A DNA stretch of 64,000 nt, taken from Desulfomonile tiedjei. GTDB taxonomy: Bacteria; Desulfobacterota; Desulfomonilia; Desulfomonilales; Desulfomonilaceae. Where the stretch lies: assembly GCA_016218715.1 (NCBI GenBank), contig JACRDG010000039.1, positions 28,328 to 92,327 of the forward strand, read 5' to 3'. Each line of letters opens with the position of its first letter. Position 1 is the first letter of the stretch. The notes under the pieces are model-generated. The model ran no database searches, was not told where the DNA came from, and saw nothing but the letters and a program-made list of their open reading frames with translations. Shown here one piece after another: positions 26,713-35,378 of this stretch. The translations under genes and the position numbers were made by a program.

Positions 26713-27246
26713 ATGGCACAGGGTTCTGAAAGGTCTTTGGAAATGCTCGCAGCCGCCCTGGAAAAGGAAAGACGAGGCCACGAGTTCTACAAAGAGGCTG
26801 TTGAAAAATGCTCCAACGAACTCGGGAAAGAGATTTTCCGCATCCTCATGGCCGAAGAAGGGGTCCACGTCCAGCGCGTCAGAGACATTTACGGAGCGCT
26901 TGAAAGCGGAAAGGCCTGGACGAGTGAATGGCAGAAGCACCGGGTCGTGAACGAAGACCTCGAAAAGGTGTGCCGCGAGCGAGCGGCCAGGCTCGGCGCC
27001 ATGGTCAAGCCCGATTCGGGTGACCTCGAGGCACTGGACGTCGGCGTGGGCATGGAACAAGCAGCGATCAACTTCTACCTGGAGCAGGAGCCGAAAGCTG
27101 TGGACGCCCTCGAGAAACTGTTCATCACTCAGATGGTCGCTGAAGAGCGGAGCCATTTGAGGGCTCTGGAGGACCTGAAGCTCTTCTTCACCAACCCTGA
27201 ATCGTGGCACACCGAGATGGAGCGCCACGGGCTGGACGGAGCCTGA
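26713..27246 (+). CDS. Rubrerythrin-like ferritin-family diiron protein
   Basis: A 177-residue protein. Four helices carry the diiron ligand pattern: ALEKERRGHEFYKEA, AEEGVHVQRV, GMEQAAINFYLEQ and AEERSHLRALEDL. No C-terminal rubredoxin CxxC domain is present, so it belongs to the rubrerythrin-like (DUF2202/YciF-like) group rather than to classic rubrerythrin. It is likely a peroxide-scavenging or iron-handling protein. A strong AGGAGG precedes the ATG, and a perfect hairpin terminator follows its stop. Confidence 0.88.
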   Translation: MAQGSERSLEMLAAALEKERRGHEFYKEAVEKCSNELGKEIFRILMAEEGVHVQRVRDIYGALESGKAWTSEWQKHRVVNEDLEKVCRERAARLGAMVKPDSGDLEALDVGVGMEQAAINFYLEQEPKAVDALEKLFITQMVAEERSHLRALEDLKLFFTNPESWHTEMERHGLDGA

Positions 27247-27279
27247 TTCATATCAAGTGGCAGTCCAAGGAGTAACCCT

Positions 27280-27313
27280 GGGGGAGACTTCATTGAGCAA
27301 AGAAGTCTCCCCC
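27280..27313 (+). terminator. Terminator after the ferritin genes
   Basis: GGGGGAGACTTC pairs perfectly with GAAGTCTCCCCC (12 base pairs, 10-base loop). It belongs to the same hairpin style as 16864-16895, 51786-51817 and 53401-53439. Confidence 0.7.
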
Positions 27314-27357
27314 CAAACCCTAGAGACGTCAACGTAAGGCCGTGGGCTTCCGCGGTC

Positions 27358-27428
27358 CGTCATTCCGGCGAATGCCGGAATCCGGTTGCCTTGGTACCTC
27401 CTGGATCCCGGCCTTCGCCGGGGTGACG
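27358..27428. repeat. Dispersed repeat, copy B
   Basis: CGTCATTCCGGCGAATGCCGG ... CCGGCCTTCGCCGGGGTGACG, with inverted ends (CGTCA/TGACG). Same family as copies A and C. It lies in frame with, and upstream of, the methyltransferase gene, so naive start calling would add this non-coding segment to the protein. Confidence 0.75.
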
Positions 27429-27539
27429 GGTCTGGTCTTCAGGCATGTAACTGAAACCAGTGGGCTTTCCAGGAAGCCGGCGCCTGTGCCCCAACCCCCC
27501 TTCAGGAACCTCTGTCTCTGGACACTGTGGATACAACTC

Positions 27540-28115
27540 GTGGAGGAAGATCGCGAAAAGTGGAATCGGCGCTATGCCGGCAAGGCTATTGAGTTGCCGG
27601 AACCCGATCCGTTCCTCGTCGCTCACCAGGAATACCTGGGATCGGGCCGTGCGCTGGATTTGGCCTGTGGAACCGGTGGGAATGCCATTTTTCTCGCCGA
27701 GCACGGATACCGGGTCGACGCAGTGGACATAAGCTGGCACGCGCTCTCGCAATTGCACGCCATCGCCCGCGCCCGAGCACTTCGTGTGCGGTGTATCCTG
27801 GTAGATCTCGACTATTTTCCCGTCCCCGCCGCGCGTTATGACCTTGTGGTCGCCTTCTATTTTTACGACCCGCGACTCTTGACGAGCGTCAGAGAAGCGC
27901 TCAAACCCGGTGCAATCCTGATTTACTGCACGTTCAACATTCGTCACACCCGTATCAATCCTCGCTTCAATCCGGCCTACCTGGTGCAGCCTGAGGGGCT
28001 CGGTGCTCAATTCCCGGACTTTGAAATTCTGTTTCACGAGACCGCTGCGGGCGACGGTGAGCATATTTCCCAGCTCATCGCACGGAAGCCACATGCTGCA
28101 TCGCCACAGCCTTGA
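27540..28115 (+). CDS. Class I SAM-dependent methyltransferase (tellurite-resistance TehB-like)
   Basis: A 191-residue protein. SAM motif I is ALDLACGTGGNAIFLAEHGY near residue 38, motif II is VDAVDIS, and motif III region has LVVAFYFYDPRLL. The opening (EEDREKWNRRYAGK) is typical of small methyltransferases of the TehB/Methyltransf_25 type. The upstream frame runs through a dispersed repeat and is not protein, so the GTG at 27540 is chosen, with only a weak RBS. The acceptor cannot be predicted. It stands alone after a terminator. Confidence 0.8.
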   Translation: MEEDREKWNRRYAGKAIELPEPDPFLVAHQEYLGSGRALDLACGTGGNAIFLAEHGYRVDAVDISWHALSQLHAIARARALRVRCILVDLDYFPVPAARYDLVVAFYFYDPRLLTSVREALKPGAILIYCTFNIRHTRINPRFNPAYLVQPEGLGAQFPDFEILFHETAAGDGEHISQLIARKPHAASPQP

Positions 28116-28200
28116 TTCACCGGCTCTGTCCCGCCAAGGCCGAGCATACGTGGGGGATCCGAGCGTAGAGAGCTGCATTCTCCTTTGAAATCAAATCTTT

Positions 28201-28229
28201 TTGACTTTACGCGGGCAACTCATTATGCT
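28201..28229 (+). promoter_or_regulatory. Sigma70 promoter for the lipoprotein gene
   Basis: TTGACT, exactly 17 bases, TATGCT. The start would be near 28236, about 30 bases before the lipoprotein ATG at 28267. Confidence 0.6.
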
Positions 28230-28266
28230 ATACGACGCCTCGATTTTGGTGACGGAAGAGCATCGA

Positions 28267-28677
28267 ATGATCTCTCGAAGACTACTGGTAGCGTTTCTTG
28301 CCGCTTGTTTGGTTCTTCCGGCCTGCTCTACAGCGAGGTACTTGAAGGGGGGCGTCTACCGGGATCTCGACGAGAATCTGACCATCGTCGCGTTGATGGA
28401 CAACCCGAGAAAATACCTCAACAAAGATATCGTATTCTCAGTCCGTTTCTACAAGAAAGGTGACCTTCCTTGCCCCCTTGGCGATGATTACGTCAACCTC
28501 ATCATCGCAGACCGGGTGAGCTACATAATGCTCAACAAGGTCTGGATAAAGAAAGACAAAGCAAGCTTGTTGGAGGGCCTCAAGGAGATGGAAACCATCA
28601 TCATGAAGGCGAAAGTCTTCAAGATCGACCGAGAAAAAGACCCCAACCTGGAAGCCATCGAGATTGTTCCCGAATAA
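28267..28677 (+). CDS. Predicted outer-membrane lipoprotein, unknown function
   Basis: A 136-residue protein. The signal peptide MISRRLLVAFLAACLVLPAC ends in a lipobox with the lipidated Cys at residue 20. The mature part has no recognised domain: about 115 residues with mixed strands and a late Lys-rich helix (KKDKASLLEGLKEMETI). GGAAGAG stands before the ATG at 28267. The upstream extension of the frame overlaps the promoter and is not used. Monocistronic. Confidence 0.75.
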   Translation: MISRRLLVAFLAACLVLPACSTARYLKGGVYRDLDENLTIVALMDNPRKYLNKDIVFSVRFYKKGDLPCPLGDDYVNLIIADRVSYIMLNKVWIKKDKASLLEGLKEMETIIMKAKVFKIDREKDPNLEAIEIVPE

Positions 28678-28964
28678 ATTGCCGGCAGCGTGCGCCCATG
28701 GGCGATTGAGTTTGCCGGCCTCACGAATCGTCGGCCCGGTCGAACGGCCTCCGTTTTCGAGAATCCCTTGCCCCCGTCCGCTGGGCACCTCCCATTCAAT
28801 GCCCCTGACCGTGCGATTCGGTCTATTCCTGAGAAAAGGTTGACGCCGCGAACCTTGGTCCGTATGTTGAGTGTCAGGATCAGTAGGCATCAGCCATGAC
28901 GGAAAGCTAAGTACTCGTTTTCATAATTACGCTCTCGCTAGGAGGCTCTTCTCTTGGCTGTTCA

Positions 28965-29022
28965 GTGGGGCCGGCATCTTGCCGGTCCATTAAGAAGTGA
29001 CAGGCAAGATGCCTGTCCCACC
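28965..29022. repeat. BIME-like paired hairpin, copy 1
   Basis: GTGGGGCCGGCATCTTGCC.. faces GGCAAGATGCCTGTCCCACC as an inverted pair; each half also folds on itself (ACAGGCA/TGCCTGT type). Related copies lie at 46643-46700, 50909-50967 and, degenerate, 39491-39537. Confidence 0.75.
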
Positions 29023-29030
29023 AAGAAGCC

Positions 29031-29068
29031 TAAAATCCGCGACCGGACTTCTGAAATGGTGTACTAAG
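29031..29068. repeat. Companion repeat, copy 1
   Basis: About 38 bases with pattern AAAATCCGCGACCGGACTT...GTACTAAG. Similar strings follow a BIME-like element at 46709-46747 and lie alone at 41173-41211. Confidence 0.55.
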
Positions 29069-29181
29069 CCCGAGCCTTCAGCCCCCGCGCGTTCTTCGAG
29101 TACATAGATTGTCCGGGCAAAACCATCGATGGCCGTGCGACACCTATCCCATAGAATAACAGATCTGCCGAGGAGCATACC

Positions 29182-31197
29182 TTGACCAAGATTCTTGTAA
29201 CGAGCGCCCTCCCTTACGCCAACGGCGACATCCACATAGGGCACCTCGTAGAGTACATTCAGACCGACATTTACGTGCGATTTCGCAGAATGCTCGGTGA
29301 GGACGTCATCTATGTGTGCGCGTCAGATGCGCACGGCACTCCCATCGAGATCAACGCATCCAAGAAAGGCATCACGCCACAGGAACTCGTGGCTGAGTAT
29401 CACAGCCGCCATAAAGAAGACTTCGCCAGATTCGAGGTCGAATTCGATGAATTCTACACTACCGACTCGCCCGAGAATCAGCGGCATTCGGAGCGGATCT
29501 ACCTGAAGGCCAAGGAGAAAGGGCACGTCCTGACGCGGGATATCGAACAATTTTACTGCGAATCCTGCGGCCGATTCCTCCCTGACCGATATATCCGGGG
29601 CACCTGCCCGAAGTGCGGAGCGCTGGATCAGTACGGGGACGTTTGTGAAGTCTGCGGCGCCACGTACCGGCCCACCGAAGTCGTCGAGGCGCATTGTGCG
29701 ATCTGTGGAGCGGTTCCGACGCTGCGCACCTCGAAGCATTTCTTCTTCAGGCTCGTGGACTTCCGTGATTTCCTCATCGAGTGGACCTCGGAACCCGGCC
29801 GCCTCCAGGAGGAGGTCCGGACCTTCGTGAGAGGCTGGATCGATCACGGTTTGCAGGACTGGGACATTTCGCGGGACGGTCCCTATTTCGGGTTCAAAAT
29901 CCCCGGAGAGGAAGACAAGTTTTTCTACGTGTGGCTCGACGCACCCATCGGATACATCGCCGCCACCGAGCACCACTGCTCGTCCCGTCCGGACTGCGAC
30001 GCGGACGATTATTGGCTCAACCCAGCGAGCGATACGGAAGTTCATCATTTTATCGGCAAAGATATCGCTTACTTCCACACGCTCTTCTGGCCGGCCATGC
30101 TTGAAGCCGCGGATTATCGCAAGCCGACCGCGGTGCACGTCCACGGCTTCTTGACCGTTGACGGCCGCAAGATGTCAAAGAGCCGCGGCACCTTCATCAC
30201 CGCGCGTCATTTCGCGGCTGCTGTCAGTCCGTGGCAGCTTCGGTACTACTACGCGACCAAGCTGAACAACTCCATCGACGACCTGGATCTCAACAGCGAG
30301 GAGTTCGTTCACCGGATCAACGCTGAGCTGGTCAACAACATAACCAACTTGATCAGCCGGACCGTCGGTTTCCTCAACAAGAGGCTCGATTCGAGGTTGG
30401 GAACTCTTCCTCAAGAGACGCGGAATCTCCAGGGCGGCGTAATTGCATCTGTCAGGAAGACGCAGGAGTTGTACGCGAAACTCCAGTTCGGCGCGGCGAT
30501 GAGAGAGATTCTGGCGATCGCTGACCTGGCCAATGGGTACGTGCAGGAACGAGCGCCGTGGGCCACAATCAAGACCGACCCCGAGACTGCGAGAAACGAT
30601 TTAACTTTTGCCGCGAACTGCATCAAGATCGTCACCGTCCTGCTCAAGCCGGTCCTGCCGGCGTACTGCCGGCTCGTACAGGACATCCTTGGCGTGAACG
30701 ACCTCAAATGGGCGGATGCCGCCTTCGATATGGAAAACCGGAGCATCGGAACCTTTGAGAAGCTCATGGATCGCCTCGAAGCGGGAACCCTGGAGTCCTT
30801 GATCGAGGCCACCCGGCTGGTCGGTCCGGCTGCACAGGCAGTTCCGACACCGGAGGTCCCCGAGTTCAAGGAGGAGATTATTGTCGACGATTTCGCTCGC
30901 ATGGACCTGAGGGCGGCGAAGGTTCTGACGGTCGAATCTGTAGAGGGTGCGGAGAAACTCCTGAAGCTGGAGGTGGACCTCGGCCGGGAGAAACGGACGG
31001 TCTTCGCAGGGATCAAAGGGTCGTACGCGCCGGCGGATCTGGTCGGCCTCACCGTCGTGGTGATTGCTAACCTCAAGCCGCGAAAGATGCGATTCGGCGT
31101 AAGCCAGGGGATGATCCTCGCCGCGCACGACGGTCAAGGGACCGTGAAGGTGTGCGTGCTCGACGACGCGGTCCCCGCGGGCACGCCGATCAAGTAA
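29182..31197 (+). CDS. metG: Methionyl-tRNA synthetase
   Basis: A 671-residue class I synthetase. HIGH box is DIHIGHLVEY near residue 18, and the signature loop is KMSKSRGTF near residue 330. Between them lie paired zinc knuckles (CESCG, CPKCG, CEVCG, CAICG). The C-terminus (from about residue 568) is a Trbp111/EMAP-type tRNA-binding OB domain (DLRAAKVLTVE, KPRKMRFGVSQGMILAA) that dimerises the enzyme. The start is TTG with GAGGAG upstream; no ATG fits the conserved N-terminus (TKILVTSALPYANG). Confidence 0.97.
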   Translation: MTKILVTSALPYANGDIHIGHLVEYIQTDIYVRFRRMLGEDVIYVCASDAHGTPIEINASKKGITPQELVAEYHSRHKEDFARFEVEFDEFYTTDSPENQRHSERIYLKAKEKGHVLTRDIEQFYCESCGRFLPDRYIRGTCPKCGALDQYGDVCEVCGATYRPTEVVEAHCAICGAVPTLRTSKHFFFRLVDFRDFLIEWTSEPGRLQEEVRTFVRGWIDHGLQDWDISRDGPYFGFKIPGEEDKFFYVWLDAPIGYIAATEHHCSSRPDCDADDYWLNPASDTEVHHFIGKDIAYFHTLFWPAMLEAADYRKPTAVHVHGFLTVDGRKMSKSRGTFITARHFAAAVSPWQLRYYYATKLNNSIDDLDLNSEEFVHRINAELVNNITNLISRTVGFLNKRLDSRLGTLPQETRNLQGGVIASVRKTQELYAKLQFGAAMREILAIADLANGYVQERAPWATIKTDPETARNDLTFAANCIKIVTVLLKPVLPAYCRLVQDILGVNDLKWADAAFDMENRSIGTFEKLMDRLEAGTLESLIEATRLVGPAAQAVPTPEVPEFKEEIIVDDFARMDLRAAKVLTVESVEGAEKLLKLEVDLGREKRTVFAGIKGSYAPADLVGLTVVVIANLKPRKMRFGVSQGMILAAHDGQGTVKVCVLDDAVPAGTPIK

Positions 31198-31805
31198 CCG
31201 CCGCAGCGTCTCTGGACAGCTTTGTTTAGCAGCTTTCTTGACATGGTCGAGTGCCGAACACCACCTGACCGAAGCCGGAACCCTTGGGTTTCGAGCGTAA
31301 CCCTTCACGGACGCGAGGCGCATCGAGGCCCGAGCGAGGCCATGGATACGACGAGCACATCATCCGTCATTCCGGCGGAGGCCGGAATCCAGGCAACCGA
31401 AAGTGGTTCCCAACCCTGTCCCGGACTCCGATCCGGGGTCCGTCGGGACGACGTCTGGACCCCGGCCGGCCCCGGAGTGACGAAGGAGGGGGAATCGGCT
31501 TGTCTTTGAGTCAGCAGTGTGGAGCTGTTCCCCCGGATAACTGAATGGTTACTTTCGAGCAGGGAAAACTGTTGCACACAAGGCCGGTTGACAGTACAAT
31601 TCAACTTCTAAACGTGCTTACCCGAGACCGATCAAAAGGACGGGGTAGGAGATTCCCCCCCTGACCACCATCGCCTACAGTTATGTGGCTGCCTATGCTG
31701 GACCCAGTTGTTCAATCGGGATGTTGTCCGTGCCAGGCCGCGTCTTTGCGCGCTGTCCAAGCAGACCCGGCCCTAAAATACCCAAAATATCAGGAGGGAG
31801 ACGCC
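31198..31805. other. Intergenic region between metG and the trpB-like gene
   Basis: About 600 bases. It contains dispersed repeat copy C (31365-31482). A TTGACA at 31588-31593 has no fitting -10. No gene supported. Confidence 0.55.
31365..31482. repeat. Dispersed repeat, copy C
   Basis: CGTCATTCCGGCGGAGGCCGG...CCCCGGAGTGACG with inverted ends. It is longer than copies A and B because the centre carries extra palindromic sequence (ACTCCGATCCGGGGTCCG). Confidence 0.7.
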
Positions 31806-33185
31806 ATGGCTGTGAAGATCTTTCTGAACGAGGATGAGCTGCCGCGCCAGTGGTACAACATCGCAGCGGACATGCCGAACCCGATGCAGCCCCCGCTGCA
31901 CCCGGGAACCGGTCAGCCCCTGGGACCGGACGATCTTGCCCCGGTCTTTCCGATGAACCTCATAGAGCAGGAGGTCAGCCAGGAGCGGTGGATCGACATC
32001 CCCGAACCGGTTCTGGATAAGCTTCTCATTTGGCGTCCCTCGCCGCTGTACCGAGCGGTCAAGCTCGAGCAGCACCTCAAATGCCCGGTCAAGATCTATT
32101 ACAAGAACGAAGGAGTGAGCCCCGCGGGCAGCCACAAGCCCAACACGGCAATCCCTCAGGTCTATTACAATAAAGTCTTCGGCATCAAGCGCATCGCGAC
32201 GGAAACCGGCGCGGGGCAGTGGGGGAGCGCGCTGAGTTTTGCGTGCAGCCAGTTCGGGTTGGAAGCCAAAGTCTACATGGTTCGGATCAGCTACGAGCAG
32301 AAGCCCTATCGCCGCCTGATGATGAATACCTGGGGCGCCACGTGCGTACCCAGCCCGAGCACTGAGACGGAAGCCGGCAGAAAGATGCTGGCGATTGACC
32401 CCAACTCCCCGGGGAGTCTCGGCATTGCCATCAGTGAGGCGGTCGAGGACGCGGTCACCAGTGAGGCCCACGGAAGACCTCTGACGCGGTACTCCCTCGG
32501 CAGCGTGCTGAATCACGTCTTGCTTCACCAGACCATCATCGGTCTGGAAGCCGAGAAACAGCTTGCCAAAACGGGCGATTACCCGGATATCGTGATCGGA
32601 TGCGCGGGCGGCGGCAGCAATTTTGCCGGATGCGCGTTCCCCTTCGTGCGAGACAAGATTGCGGGCAAGCAGGTACAGATCATCGCGGTCGAACCGACTT
32701 CGTGCCCCACCATGACGCGGGGACCGTTCACGTACGATTTCGGGGACACCGTGCAGATGACCCCGTTACTCCCCATGCATACGCTCGGCCACGGGTTCGT
32801 CCCCGCACCCATTCATGCCGGGGGATTGCGGTATCACGGCATGGCTCCCCTGGTGAGCCAGCTGGTAATGGATGGCTTGATTGAGCCGCGCGCAGTCGCG
32901 CAGCTCGAAACGTTTGCGGCTGGCGTCACCTGGGCGAGAACCGAGGGATTCATCAGCGCGCCCGAAACCAACCATGCCCTCGCGGCGGTTATCCAGGAAG
33001 CGAAGAAAGCCAAGGAAGAAGGGAAAGAAAAGGTTATCCTGGTGAACTGGAGCGGCCATGGACTCGTAGACCTCGCGGCCTACGACGCGTACTTCCAAGG
33101 CAAGCTTGCGGATCACGAACTCCCGCAGGAGGACATCGACCAGGCCCTCAAGGCTCTGGAAGGCTTTCCCAAGCCGAAGATGTGA
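31806..33185 (+). CDS. trpB2: Tryptophan synthase beta subunit, TrpB2 type
   Basis: A 459-residue PLP enzyme joining indole and serine to tryptophan. The N-terminal extension of about 85 residues ([14 protein letters not shown]) is diagnostic of TrpB2. The PLP lysine is in [13 protein letters not shown] (about residue 115) and the phosphate loop is [19 protein letters not shown] precedes the ATG. No trpA or other trp gene is adjacent; TrpB2 enzymes often stand alone and may work on free indole. Confidence 0.93.
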   Translation: MAVKIFLNEDELPRQWYNIAADMPNPMQPPLHPGTGQPLGPDDLAPVFPMNLIEQEVSQERWIDIPEPVLDKLLIWRPSPLYRAVKLEQHLKCPVKIYYKNEGVSPAGSHKPNTAIPQVYYNKVFGIKRIATETGAGQWGSALSFACSQFGLEAKVYMVRISYEQKPYRRLMMNTWGATCVPSPSTETEAGRKMLAIDPNSPGSLGIAISEAVEDAVTSEAHGRPLTRYSLGSVLNHVLLHQTIIGLEAEKQLAKTGDYPDIVIGCAGGGSNFAGCAFPFVRDKIAGKQVQIIAVEPTSCPTMTRGPFTYDFGDTVQMTPLLPMHTLGHGFVPAPIHAGGLRYHGMAPLVSQLVMDGLIEPRAVAQLETFAAGVTWARTEGFISAPETNHALAAVIQEAKKAKEEGKEKVILVNWSGHGLVDLAAYDAYFQGKLADHELPQEDIDQALKALEGFPKPKM

Positions 33186-33305
33186 TCGTCAACAATCGGT
33201 CGCGGCAGGGGCGGGGTTTCCGAGCCTGCCCGGCCGCAACCCTTTTCCCACCGTGACCAGGCCCGACGCGAGGCCAACGGTTACTGTGCTGAATGCAGAA
33301 CAAAC

Positions 33306-33596
33306 ATGAACGAGTCATCTGCCTGTCCGCCGTACGTTGACAAGGAAATCCGCTGCCCGAGGTTGGGTGGACCCGTCACTTTCGCGTATTGCCGCGTGGA
33401 GCGGGGGGATCTCCCTTGCCCGCGAGCCATCGGGTGCTGGCGTGCATACTTTGATGTCGAAAAGCTCTTCTTGGACTTACTTGGGCCCGAGGAGTTTGCT
33501 ACCTGCTTCTTCACCCCGCCCCAACCCAAGGTTCTTTCCTTGATAGAACTCATTGAAAAGGCGCGTCGCGTTATCGAGCAGAAGGAACAACCGTGA
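33306..33596 (+). CDS. Small cysteine-rich protein of unknown function
   Basis: A 96-residue protein. The N-terminal half has five Cys in a pattern EIRCPRLGG..FAYCR...LPCPRAIGCW that could bind a metal or cluster; one more Cys is in FATCFF. The C-terminal 30 residues form a charged helix (LIELIEKARRVIEQKEQ). I do not recall a named family, but the composition is protein-like and the frame is clean. The RBS is weak. It lies between trpB2 and the pyrophosphorylase gene, possibly on its own. Confidence 0.6.
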   Translation: MNESSACPPYVDKEIRCPRLGGPVTFAYCRVERGDLPCPRAIGCWRAYFDVEKLFLDLLGPEEFATCFFTPPQPKVLSLIELIEKARRVIEQKEQP

Positions 33597-33835
33597 TGCG
33601 CGGCGGGAACGATTTCAACTGCCCCTGCGAGGGTTGCGAGGAACGGGTTTCGCTCCGCGATGCCCGGGCAGTCGCGGCGTGATGACATTTTGCCACGTTC
33701 GCGCGGCCGAAGGGTAAACGAGGCCAATCCTCACCCTATCAAACGATCCTTCCGAAGAGGCGCACAGGGGCGAGAGACAGAATTTCCTGGAGTCTTGTGA
33801 CCAGACGATCGACGGCACAGATGAGGGGACACCTC

Positions 33836-35221
33836 ATGACAGGAGCAGCGGAAGACCGGATCCGACGCCGGATGGAGGATCGCGGGGTACCGCGCGCTAT
33901 CATCGAAAGCTTCCTGCGGAAAGTGGAGCAGTCCCGCTCAGAGCCGGCCTACGTGCCCCTCGAATCAGTGTGCACCCCGGACGCAGATCTGATCCTCCGG
34001 GAACCGGCGGATTCCAATCGGCGAAAGTCCCTGGAAACGCGCGGGGAACAGCTCCTGCAAAAAGTCGTAGTGGTTAAGCTGAACGGCGGCCGAAGCACTA
34101 CCATGGACGGAAGAGTCCCCAAGGGCATTCTTCAGGCAAAGGACGGCCTGTCATATATCGAAATCATCGTCCGGCAGATACAGAGCTTGCGAGAGAAGCT
34201 GCGTTGTGATGTCAAGCTGGCGTTGATGAACAGCTTTTTCACCCACGCGCGCACCATGGAGATCGTGGAACGCTTTGACGTGCCAGTACAGAGCTTCATG
34301 CAGAATCAGGTCCCGCGGCTCTTCGAAGAGACGCTGCAGCCCCTGGACACCGGCACAGAGGAGGACTGGGTGCCGCCCGGACATGGCGATGTGTATGAAA
34401 GCCTTCGCCAGAGCGGACTCCTCGATGAGTTGCGGGAAAGGGGATACCGCTGGGCGTTCATCTCCAATCTCGACAACCTCGCCGCGTCTGTGGACCCCTG
34501 GATCGTGGGACTGATCGAAGAGGAAAACATCCACTTTCTTCTGGAAGTGACCGACCGCACCCCCGCGGACCGAAAAGGGGGCACGCTGGTCGTCAGGAAC
34601 GGGAATCTCGACCTCCTGGAAATCGCTCAGGTCGCGCCGGATGAAAAAGACTCCTTCATGGACATCGACCGGTTCCGCGTCTTCAACACCAACAACGTCT
34701 GGGTTGACCTCGATGCGCTGGCAGCTATTCTTGAATCCGGCTCGCTCCGGTTGCCGCTGATCCAGAATCGCAAGAGGATTTCCGGAACGAGAGTCGTCCA
34801 GATCGAGACCGCTATGGGCGCGGCCATCAGCCGTTTTCAGCGAGCACGGGGGCTGCGGGTGAGTCGCGAGCGATTCTTCCCGACAAAGCAGGTGGCAGAT
34901 CTGTTCGTCCTGCAATCGGACGCGTGCATACTCGATTCTCTCTATCGACTGCAGAGGAATCCGGCCCGGCCGACGTCGCTCCCCTTCATGCCGACCGTAT
35001 CTTTCGGTGCGGACTTCCTCAGTTCCCCTCTCGAAATGCCGTCCCGATTCGAGGACCCCGCGTCTGTATCACTGGTGTTGGCACATTCGCTGGAGGTCAG
35101 AGGGCCCGCATTCTTCGAACGGGATGTCAGAATCGAAGGGCGCGTCCGCATCAACGCGCAGCCGAATACGGTATACCGCATCCCGAGTGGGACGGTCTTG
35201 CGGGACGCGGTCTACCCGTAG
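33836..35221 (+). CDS. UTP--glucose-1-phosphate uridylyltransferase-like enzyme (UDPGP family)
   Basis: A 461-residue nucleotidyltransferase of the eukaryote-like UDPGP family, which makes UDP-sugars. The uridine-binding loop is KLNGGRSTTMDGRVPKG (about residue 83); most relatives have GGLGTSMG here, so the loop is diverged. LMNSFFTH, FMQNQVPRL, PPGHGDVYESL and FISNLDNLAA follow in normal order. The last about 80 residues form the left-handed helix-like tail. GAGGGG precedes the chosen ATG. A phosphomannomutase gene follows after 157 bases. The pair could make sugar phosphate and then nucleotide sugar for envelope polysaccharide. Confidence 0.85.
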   Translation: MTGAAEDRIRRRMEDRGVPRAIIESFLRKVEQSRSEPAYVPLESVCTPDADLILREPADSNRRKSLETRGEQLLQKVVVVKLNGGRSTTMDGRVPKGILQAKDGLSYIEIIVRQIQSLREKLRCDVKLALMNSFFTHARTMEIVERFDVPVQSFMQNQVPRLFEETLQPLDTGTEEDWVPPGHGDVYESLRQSGLLDELRERGYRWAFISNLDNLAASVDPWIVGLIEEENIHFLLEVTDRTPADRKGGTLVVRNGNLDLLEIAQVAPDEKDSFMDIDRFRVFNTNNVWVDLDALAAILESGSLRLPLIQNRKRISGTRVVQIETAMGAAISRFQRARGLRVSRERFFPTKQVADLFVLQSDACILDSLYRLQRNPARPTSLPFMPTVSFGADFLSSPLEMPSRFEDPASVSLVLAHSLEVRGPAFFERDVRIEGRVRINAQPNTVYRIPSGTVLRDAVYP

Positions 35222-35378
35222 CACCCCCGCCGCTGTAGCTCCGGTTAAGGGTGAGGATCTTGAAAACCCTCCCCTCCAGCAGAAGAAAGAAAGCCGAGGG
35301 GGCATCGAGGGCCAAAACGTCACTCTGTGTTAGCGCCTGTGCCGGGTGCGGGAAAGACTCATCGGAGAGGAAGGGAGA

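Larger units (their letters stand above)
28678..29181. other. Intergenic region carrying two repeat types
   Basis: About 500 bases with no supported gene. It holds the BIME-like element at 28965-29022 and its companion motif at 29031-29068. Confidence 0.6.

Noticed and set aside
27342..27539. N-terminal extension of the methyltransferase
   Set aside because: It translates a dispersed non-coding repeat; the GTG at 27540 matches the start of the conserved fold.
31588..31612. TTGACA promoter before trpB2
   Set aside because: No acceptable -10 at 15-19 bases.
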